From Pseudomonadota bacterium (GTDB lineage Bacteria; Pseudomonadota; Gammaproteobacteria; Steroidobacterales; JBCBZW01), in NCBI GenBank assembly GCA_039193195.1, contig JBCCWS010000007.1, positions 1 to 64,000 on the forward strand: 64,000 nt of DNA, written 5' to 3'. Shown piece by piece: positions 57,917-64,000 of this stretch (position 1 is its first letter; the number at the start of each line of letters is the position of its first letter). A model generated the notes under the pieces. That model saw nothing but the letters and a program-made list of their open reading frames with translations, was not told the DNA's origin and did not search any database. Made by a program: the position numbers and the translations under genes.

Positions 57917-58027
57917 GTCTCAGGGGGTGCAGCTGCGCGTTGGGGTGGGGAGGGGAGTGTTCACCCAGTCGGTCTACGCTCCGCCTTCTAGCCTCCACCC
58001 CGACGCAAAGCTGCACCCCCAGAGACA
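57917..58027 (+). repeat. Long inverted repeat between djlA and rpe
   Basis: Arms 57917-57952 and 57992-58027 (about 36 bp) are complementary with a few mismatches; the core is GGGGGTGCAGCT against AGCTGCACCCCC-like sequence. The loop is about 39 nt. A second small stem (CAGGCGT/ACGCCTG) lies between 58032 and 58085. It could terminate djlA or be a mobile REP/MITE-like unit. Confidence 0.7.
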
Positions 58028-58132
58028 CCTTCAGGCGTCCACTTCCAGGTTCGGCGCATCGCGGCGTTCACGCCTGGTGGCCTCGCTGCGCACGCCTGGG
58101 GGCGGTGATATTGGAACTTGGGGGATGGATTG

Positions 58133-58810
58133 ATGGGGTTTGTGATTGCGCCTTCTATTTTGTCGGCTGACCTTGCCCGTTTGGGGGAGGAGGTCGCAGC
58201 GGTGTTGGCGGCTGGGGCGGATGTGGTGCACTTCGACGTGATGGACAGTCACTACGTGCCGAATCTGACATTTGGGCCGGAGATTGCTCGGGCCTTAAGA
58301 GGCTACGGGATTACGGCGCCTTTGGACGTACACCTGATGTGTCGGCCCGTGGATCGGTTGATCGGCGAGTTCGCTGCTGCGGGGGCCGATTGGATCTCGA
58401 TCCATCCGGAGGGCACGGACCATCTGGATCGCAGCCTAGGCTTGATTCGCGAGTGTGGGGCGAAGGCGGGGGTGGCGCTCAATCCGGCCACGCCGATCGA
58501 ATGGTTGGATCACGTGATGGATCGCGTCGATCTAATTCTGGTGATGTCCGTGAACCCTGGGTTCGGTGGGCAGAGCTTCCTGCCTTCAGCGCTCCCGAAG
58601 ATTCGCGCCCTCGCATCGCGCATAGCGGATGTGGACCATCCGATTCGCTTGCAAGTGGACGGCGGGGTCAAGGTGAACAACATCGCCGAGGTCGCAGCGG
58701 CGGGCGCCGATGCCTTCGTGGCGGGGTCTGCGATCTTCGGTGCGGATGATTACGCTGCGACGATCAGTGCCATGCGCGAAGCACTAGCAGCTGGGGCAGA
58801 GGGCACCTGA
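58133..58810 (+). CDS. rpe: Ribulose-phosphate 3-epimerase
   Basis: 225 residues from ATG at 58133. [48 protein letters not shown] and [12 protein letters not shown] are the TIM-barrel metal and phosphate motifs. TTG-rich upstream region; site GGGGGATGG. Confidence 0.96.
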   Translation: MGFVIAPSILSADLARLGEEVAAVLAAGADVVHFDVMDSHYVPNLTFGPEIARALRGYGITAPLDVHLMCRPVDRLIGEFAAAGADWISIHPEGTDHLDRSLGLIRECGAKAGVALNPATPIEWLDHVMDRVDLILVMSVNPGFGGQSFLPSALPKIRALASRIADVDHPIRLQVDGGVKVNNIAEVAAAGADAFVAGSAIFGADDYAATISAMREALAAGAEGT

Positions 58811-58824
58811 GGGTGGTGCCAACC

Positions 58825-58855
58825 CGAGGTGCGCGACGTCACGCCGCGCACCTCG
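58825..58855 (+). terminator. Perfect 11-bp hairpin between convergent rpe and crp
   Basis: CGAGGTGCGCG (825-835) and CGCGCACCTCG (845-855), loop ACGTCACGC. Placed to serve both directions, though neither side has a strong T-run. Confidence 0.6.
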
Positions 58856-58869
58856 CAGACTGCTGCCAA

Positions 58870-59553
58870 TCAGCGGGCGATGGGCTCGGCCGGCTGCTGA
58901 TTGCGCATGTTGTAGACCACGATGGTCTTGCCGCTGGCGGTGATCAAGCCCTGCTCCTCAAGCACCTTCAGCACTCGGCCGGCCATCTCGCGAGAGCAGC
59001 CGACTAGACGCGCGAGCTCCTGACGGCTGACCTTGATCTGCACGCCGAAGTTGTCCGGGTGGCCTAAGGCATCGGGCTCACCACACAGATCCATTAGGGC
59101 GTGGGCGATGCGACCGGTCACGTCCACAAAGGCGAGGTCGCCAAGCTTGCGGTTGGTGCGATCCAAGCGGCTGGCGAGCTGCGTGGCCAGTTCGAACACA
59201 AGGCCTGGGCTCTCGCTGGCGATTTGCCGGAAGCGCGGGTAGGTCATCTCGGCGATCTCACAGGCGCGACGGGTGCGCACCCAGGCGGAGCGGGCGGGCT
59301 GCTCGTAGAACAGGCCCATCTCGCCGAAGAACTGTCCCTTGTTGAGATAGGCGAGGACCATCTCGTTGCCGTCCTCATCTTCGATCATCACTTCGACGGA
59401 GCCGTCTACGATGTAGTAGAGGGTGTCGGGGACGTCGCCGGCATGGATCACGACCGTCTTCGACGGTACGGTGCGGATTCGGCAATAGCTCAAGAAGCGG
59501 TTGATCGCCGGAATGTCGCTTAAGGGCTTGGCGGGGTTCGCAAGGTTTTCCAT
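58870..59553 (-). CDS. CRP/Vfr-type cyclic nucleotide regulator
   Basis: 227 residues from ATG at 59553. cAMP pocket residues in GQFFGEMGLFYEQPARSAWVRT are kept, and the recognition helix lies in SRQELARLVGCSREMAGRVL. This fits Vfr/CRP rather than FNR (no N-terminal Cys cluster). Likely a global cAMP-dependent activator. A longer in-frame reading to 59736 is Ser/Arg-rich and not part of the protein. Confidence 0.93.
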   Translation of the reverse strand: MENLANPAKPLSDIPAINRFLSYCRIRTVPSKTVVIHAGDVPDTLYYIVDGSVEVMIEDEDGNEMVLAYLNKGQFFGEMGLFYEQPARSAWVRTRRACEIAEMTYPRFRQIASESPGLVFELATQLASRLDRTNRKLGDLAFVDVTGRIAHALMDLCGEPDALGHPDNFGVQIKVSRQELARLVGCSREMAGRVLKVLEEQGLITASGKTIVVYNMRNQQPAEPIAR

Positions 59554-59928
59554 CGGTGGCCTCTCGGACGCTGGCTGAAAACGTGCGGTAGCTCTCGCCC
59601 GGCACGTGCCCGGGGTTGCTGCTGCCTGGTTTGCGGAAGTGGAACACGGCGAGCCGTGTTGCCACCTGACCGACCTCGCGGCCGGCTTACGTTGCCTAGT
59701 ATCGGCCGCCCTGCCGGTTACTGAAGGTTCCGTCACACCTGACGCCCGATGAATGTGAACCGGGCACGCCGTTCCCCCAAACGGCTAGGCAGCTGCGATA
59801 CTCCATGCGCCAAGGGAAGCGCGTCATCGCGTCGACGATTAGACGTAATTGATCGAGCCCGCGTCGTGACGCGGGTCTCATTTGATCGAGAGATCGGCAA
59901 GCGTTAGCGACGTGTTGTGTGCTTCGCG
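59554..59928 (-). promoter_or_regulatory. 375-nt gap between coq7 and the crp-type gene
   Basis: Contains a stem CCCGCGTC/GACGCGGG (59858-59865/59868-59875) that may end coq7 transcription and presumably the regulator's promoter. I find no clear -35/-10 pair or full CRP palindrome (TGTGA-N6-TCACA). Confidence 0.35.
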
Positions 59929-60600
59929 TCAGATCCAGTACGCGGCGCGCGTCATCACCTTGGCGACGTGGCGCATGACGCCACGAACTGCTGAAGGTAG
60001 CTCGCTACCGCCTGCAGCCATCGCTGCCGCGCCGTGACGCACCTCATCCGCTTGCATTTGCTCGAGAATGGCGCGACTTCGGGTGTCGCCCGCCGGTAAG
60101 CGGGCGAGATGTTCGGTGAGATGCTCCTCGACCTGTCGTTCGGTCTCCGCGACGAAACCGAGGCTCCAGCGGTCGCCGCTCGCGCCCGCAGTAGCGCCGA
60201 TCGCCAAGGACCCGAGGTACCAAAAGGGCGTGAGCGCGCTGGTGGCACCGCCGAGTTCTTGCAGTCGGACTTCGCACCACTCTAGGTGGTCTCGTTCCTC
60301 GTCGCCGGCCGCCATCATATGGGCGCGGGTCTGCGGGTCGCGCGCCGTCGCCGCCTGACCTTGGTAGAGAGCCTGGGCCGCGACTTCGCCCGCGTGATTG
60401 ACGCGCATGAGGCGGATCGCGAGCTCGCGCTCGCGCTCGGATAGCTCGAACGACTCATCGATGGGCTCGCCTTTTGGGACGGGGCGACCGGTGGTCTGCG
60501 GCGGTATGTCCACGGTGCCCGTTTTGGGCCCTGCGACCTGGCGCAGGAAACGGTCACCGAGAACCAGCAGACGATCGGACAAGGTCAGATTCGCGCGCAT
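59929..60600 (-). CDS. coq7: 3-demethoxyubiquinol 3-hydroxylase (Coq7)
   Basis: Di-iron monooxygenase of ubiquinone synthesis, 223 residues. Iron ligands in MRVNHAGEVAAQALYQGQ, EERDHLEW, ETERQVEEHL and ADEVRHGAAA form the two ExxH pairs. ATG at 60600 (ANLTLSDRLLVLGDRFLRQ) chosen. Consistent with aerobic growth. Confidence 0.94.
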   Translation of the reverse strand: MRANLTLSDRLLVLGDRFLRQVAGPKTGTVDIPPQTTGRPVPKGEPIDESFELSERERELAIRLMRVNHAGEVAAQALYQGQAATARDPQTRAHMMAAGDEERDHLEWCEVRLQELGGATSALTPFWYLGSLAIGATAGASGDRWSLGFVAETERQVEEHLTEHLARLPAGDTRSRAILEQMQADEVRHGAAAMAAGGSELPSAVRGVMRHVAKVMTRAAYWI

Positions 60601-60722
60601 CCCGCGATTGTAAAGGGTCGTTGACCGGACGGGCATAGGCGACATTTCGCTGGTATGATGCGCCGCCACACGGCTGCAGCACGCACCGTGCCGCCGAACA
60701 CGATTACTACGAGGAACTTCTC

Positions 60723-61496
60723 ATGGGACGCTTCAGCGCGCACCAGTCTAGTTTTTTGCGCCGTCGCGCGGCGCCAGTCCTTACCTGTCTCCTAGCCGGC
60801 GTACTCTCCCTTGGCGCGCAGGCGCAGGATGAGGAAGAGAAGGGCTTCTCGGGCACGGCCAAGCTCGGTTTCGCGGCGACCACCGGAAACGCAGATACCT
60901 CCAGCCTGACCGTGGGCCTGGGCACTGTGTACGCGGCGGGCAACTGGCGCCACGAGTTCACCGCCAACGCTCTGCGCGCTACGGCAGAAGATCAGGACAC
61001 GGGGGAGACCGACACGACCGCCGAACGGTACCAGGCCGGCTACCAGGCGAACTGGGATATCACCGATCGCAGCTACATCTTCGGCCGGGTCAACTTCGAT
61101 CGCGACCTCTTCAGCGGTTTCGAGCGCCAGATCACCGAGACGGTGGGTTACGGTCGCACGTTCATCGATAATGGCACGCACCTCCTGTCCGGCGAGATCG
61201 GCGGCGGTGCCACGCAGCAGAAGCGTAACGACGGCACGGACTTCAACCAGGCGATCGCGCGCGCGGCTGCGCTCTACACCTGGAATTTCACCGAGTCTAG
61301 CTCCTTCAACCAGCGTTTCTCTGTGGAGAGCGGCAGCGAGAACACGTTGTTCGAGTCCATCACCGAGGTGAAGGCGACGCTGATCGGCAATGTGGCGTTG
61401 GGCCTCTCCTACACCCTGCGCAACAACTCCGATGTGCCCGAGGGCTCGGCTTCGACCGATACCTTCACGGCGATCACGCTACAGTACGACTTCTAA
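60723..61496 (+). CDS. DUF481 outer-membrane beta-barrel protein
   Basis: 257 residues. Signal peptide with [18 protein letters not shown], then alternating beta strands ending in the C-terminal aromatic [33 protein letters not shown] is the DUF481 (YdiY-like) opening. Outer membrane; function unknown, often salt-induced. Two small hairpins follow at 61500-61540. Confidence 0.88.
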   Translation: MGRFSAHQSSFLRRRAAPVLTCLLAGVLSLGAQAQDEEEKGFSGTAKLGFAATTGNADTSSLTVGLGTVYAAGNWRHEFTANALRATAEDQDTGETDTTAERYQAGYQANWDITDRSYIFGRVNFDRDLFSGFERQITETVGYGRTFIDNGTHLLSGEIGGGATQQKRNDGTDFNQAIARAAALYTWNFTESSSFNQRFSVESGSENTLFESITEVKATLIGNVALGLSYTLRNNSDVPEGSASTDTFTAITLQYDF

Positions 61497-61632
61497 GTCG
61501 CCTGTCGGCAGGCATCGCAGGCGAAGACTCGCTCGCCTGCGGGTCCGGTGGTATCGGCCTTGTCAGCAGCCAAACCCGGACCTATACTTGCCGGCTCCTT
61601 ACCACCCAGCCATCCCGGTATCACCGCAGATG

Positions 61633-62064
61633 ATGAAAATGACGGTTTCCGCCAAGCCCGCTGAGGTGCGACGCGACTGGTTTCTGGTCGACGCCACCGA
61701 CAAGACGCTCGGCCGTCTCGCCACCGAGATTGCCAGCCGTTTGCGCGGCAAGCACAAGCCTATCTACACCCCGCACGTGGACACGGGTGACTACATCGTG
61801 GTGGTCAACGCGGAGAAGATCCGCGTCACCGGCAACAAGGCCAGCGACAAGATGTATCACCACCACACGGGGTATATCGGCGGCCTGAAGACGCGCAACT
61901 TCAACCAGATGATCGAGCGCTCGCCGGAGCGCGTGCTCGAGATCGCGGTGAAGGGCATGCTGCCCAAGGGGCCCCTAGGCCGGCAGATGTACCGCAAGCT
62001 GAAGGTTTTCGCCGGCAGCGAACACAAGCACGAAGCCCAGCAGCCCCAGCCGCTGGACATCTGA
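61633..62064 (+). CDS. rplM: 50S ribosomal protein L13
   Basis: 143 residues from ATG at 61633 (61630 and 61639 are in-frame alternatives). [25 protein letters not shown] and [20 protein letters not shown] in part are canonical. 23 nt before rpsI. Confidence 0.95.
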   Translation: MKMTVSAKPAEVRRDWFLVDATDKTLGRLATEIASRLRGKHKPIYTPHVDTGDYIVVVNAEKIRVTGNKASDKMYHHHTGYIGGLKTRNFNQMIERSPERVLEIAVKGMLPKGPLGRQMYRKLKVFAGSEHKHEAQQPQPLDI

Positions 62065-62087
62065 GCGACGGCGAGAGCTATTAGCGA

Positions 62088-62483
62088 ATGAACATGCAGA
62101 GCAACTACTACGGCACCGGCCGCCGCAAAACCTCCACCGCGCGTGTCTTCGTGCGTCCGGGCACCGGCGAGTTCACCATCAACCGCGTGCCTCTGGAGCG
62201 CTTCTTCGGTCGTGAGACCGCGCGCATGATCGTCATGCAGCCATTGGAGCTCACTGAGCTCGTGGGCCGCTTCGATGTCACCGTCACCGTCACGGGCGGC
62301 GGCACCACGGGCCAGGCCGGCGCTATTCGCCACGGTCTCACCCGCGCGCTCATGCAGTACGACGATCAGTTGCGCTCTCCCCTACGTAAGGCCGGCTACG
62401 TGACGCGCGACGCCCGCGAGGTGGAGCGCAAAAAGGTCGGTCTGCGCAAGGCTCGCCGCGCTACCCAATTCTCGAAGCGCTGA
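62088..62483 (+). CDS. rpsI: 30S ribosomal protein S9
   Basis: 131 residues. [15 protein letters not shown] start and the P-site-reaching tail [11 protein letters not shown]. Pair rplM-rpsI is conserved. Confidence 0.96.
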   Translation: MNMQSNYYGTGRRKTSTARVFVRPGTGEFTINRVPLERFFGRETARMIVMQPLELTELVGRFDVTVTVTGGGTTGQAGAIRHGLTRALMQYDDQLRSPLRKAGYVTRDAREVERKKVGLRKARRATQFSKR

Positions 62484-62512
62484 TCGTTATTCGGCGCCTC
62501 GGTTCCACCTAC

Positions 62513-62586
62513 TGGGGGATCGTCTAGTGGTAGGACTACGGACTCTGACTCCGTCAACCTAGGTTCGAATCCTAGTCCCCCAGCCA
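62513..62586 (+). tRNA. tRNA-Gln (CUG)
   Basis: 74 nt with encoded CCA. Acceptor TGGGGGA/TCCCCCA, D arm, anticodon stem ACGGA-CTCTGAC-TCCGT giving CUG, and T arm CTAGG-TTCGAAT-CCTAG. Lies 29 nt after rpsI. Confidence 0.97.
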
Positions 62587-62591
62587 ACACC

Positions 62592-62620
62592 AAACGCCCC
62601 CGCTCGTCGGGGGCGTTTTT
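62592..62620 (+). terminator. Rho-independent terminator after tRNA-Gln
   Basis: AAACGCCCCCG (592-602) pairs with CGGGGGCGTTT (608-618), loop CTCGT, running into a T-run. Ends the rplM-rpsI-tRNA unit. Confidence 0.92.
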
Positions 62621-62796
62621 GTCTATGCCTTGCCAAATTGGCAAGCATCTTCGTCAGGCGCCCGTCACCGCGATTTTTGCCGGCCTTGGTAGTCTATGTT
62701 GGAGGCCGTCGAGTCTTCCATCAACATGTTGAGCACCTAGCCAAGCGAGCATGTTGCATGAGTGGTGTCGGTGGCGAGATCGGGGCAGGCCGCGCT

Positions 62797-64000
62797 GGGC
62801 ACTATCTCCAGCGCGAGTTTCAGAGCGCCGGGTGCCTCGACGGCATCTGGCACTGGGATCTACGCCAGCCCGAACACGATGGATGAGTCGCAGCTTCTGG
62901 GAGACCTTAGGCTATGACCGGAGTGAAAGCCGCATCTGTCTTCAGCCTGGCAGGGCATCATCAACTCGGATGTTCTCCAGGTGGACTTGGAGAACGCCAA
63001 GGGCCACTTCGACGACCCTGCTCACCCCTACGACCAAATCGTCCGCCACCGTCACGCGAAGGGCCACACCGTTTGGATACGTTGTCGGGGTCTCGCCGTA
63101 CGCGACGGCGAGGGACGACCCCTGCGGATGCTCGCCGCGCACCCCGACGTGACCCAGCTCAAGCAGGCCGAGGAAGACATCAGGGCGCGTTCCCGAGAGC
63201 TGGATTTGATTCTGGAGCACATGCCGGCCCGGATCTGGCTGAAGGATGATGCGAATAAGATCATTCGCTGCAACTGGGCGGCGGCGAACTCGATGGGTTT
63301 CGAGGACGCAGAAAGCCTGCGCGGGAGCGATACCTACGAGCTGTTTCCCACCATGGCGAAGAAGTACCACGATGACGACCTCGCCATCACCGACTAGGGG
63401 GGAGGCAAGGCTCAACATCCAGGAGCGCTACATGCCGCGAGATGGGGCGAGCGCCTGGATCAGCACCGATAAGGTGCCTATGGAGACGGAGGGTGGTTAA
63501 CGCCGCCTGCTCGTGATGTCGACGGACGCGACCGAGCGTATCGCGCGAGAGCGACGCCTCTCGCAGCTCAACGAAAGCCTGCGTGACTTCACCCACATCG
63601 CCGCCCATGACCTCCAGGCACCCTTACGCCAGGTGGCGGTGCTGACGGAGATCCTCGAGGAGGAGTTGGGGCAGAACGCAGAGCAAGTCAGCGAGGATGT
63701 GCAGGACGTAGTCCGCGGCATATCCACGGGCGTGCGTCGTATGCGGGGGCTCGTGAGCAGCTTGCACCAGCTTTCCAAGCTCGAGTCCATCGCCATCGAG
63801 CGGCAGCTCTGCGATCTGCAAAAAGTGGTGGTGGAGGGGCGGGCGCTCGCGTCCCTCGCCTTGGACGAGACGAATGCGAAGGTGGTGGTGGATTCGCTGC
63901 CGAGTGTGCACGGTTCGGCGGAACTGCTGGCTCAGCTATTCCAGAACCTGTTCTCAAATGCCTGCAAGTACGCCGGTGACTCACCACCGAAGGTTCGTAT
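62797..64000 (+). pseudogene. Broken PAS-domain sensor histidine kinase
   Basis: Pieces of one kinase are readable in different frames. PAS: CLDGIWHWDLRQPEHD, then MSRSFWETLGYD, then SSAWQGIINSDVLQVDLENAK and DQIVRHRHAKGHTVWIRCRGLA. A second PAS (about 63190-63390) ends at a stop at 63395-63397, then GEARLNIQERYM resumes. Frame changes lie near 62880, 62927 (a run of A) and 63397 (a run of G), and there is an in-frame TAA at 63498-63500. After it come HIAAHDLQAPLRQV (H box) and LFQNLFSNACKYAG (N box), and the gene leaves the window. The start is unclear; ATG at 62696 is one option. Confidence 0.8.

Noticed and set aside
59554-59736. N-terminal extension of the CRP-type protein
   Set aside because: Ser/Ala/Arg-rich, not in the family; ATG at 59553 has a suitable upstream site.

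Overview
The window is a GC-rich chromosomal segment from a gammaproteobacterium. This rests on gene order rather than any single gene: the str/S10/spc/alpha ribosomal superoperon followed by uvrA-MFS-ssb; miaB-phoH-ybeY-corC-lnt; lptE-(x)-holA-nadD-rsfS-rlmH; maf-rng-yhdP-tldD; darP back to back with pmbA; coq7 near a CRP/Vfr-type regulator; and rplM-rpsI-tRNA-Gln. There are no insertion sequences, CRISPR arrays or prophage genes, so most of it is core genome. A genus cannot be named from the sequence.

Layout. 1-14.4 kb: end of tuf, then 27 genes from rpsJ to rplQ including secY, rpmJ and rpoA, all on +, closed by a strong intrinsic terminator. 14.5-22 kb: SLC13-type permease, a small Cys-rich protein and uvrA on -, then an MFS transporter and ssb on +. 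22-29.3 kb: a fused ATP sulfurylase/APS kinase, two hairpins, then the overlapping miaB-phoH-ybeY-corC-lnt operon. 29.3-34 kb is the main accessory stretch: a 981-residue secreted subtilase with large insertions and 12 C-terminal hexapeptide repeats, a small secreted partner, and a membrane diguanylate cyclase. 34.2-45.7 kb: lptE, an HExxH protein, holA, nadD, rsfS, rlmH, maf, rng, yhdP and tldD on +. 45.7-52.5 kb is mixed accessory: S41 peptidase, membrane-bound AraC-type regulator, photolyase-like protein with swapped domain order, pirin, PDZ protein, alpha/beta hydrolase without its serine. 52.5-58.8 kb: purK, a DarP-PurE fusion, pmbA, purC, djlA, rpe. 58.8-64 kb: CRP-type regulator, coq7, an outer-membrane DUF481 protein, rplM-rpsI, tRNA-Gln(CUG), terminator, and a decayed PAS/histidine kinase running off the window.

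How the genes work together. The first part makes ribosomes, the Sec translocon core and the RNA polymerase alpha subunit. The second part holds housekeeping clusters for tRNA modification and rRNA maturation, lipoprotein acylation, LPS transport, replication, NAD and purine synthesis. Most promising for new biology: (i) the subtilase whose catalytic Asp and His are separated by a VHL-beta-like domain keeping most of the hydroxyproline pocket plus a LamG-like domain, with a (YLW[SN]D[GA])12 tail and a possible I9-like partner next door; (ii) the DarP-PurE fusion; (iii) the domain-swapped photolyase relative. These domain calls are made by eye and need profile searches.
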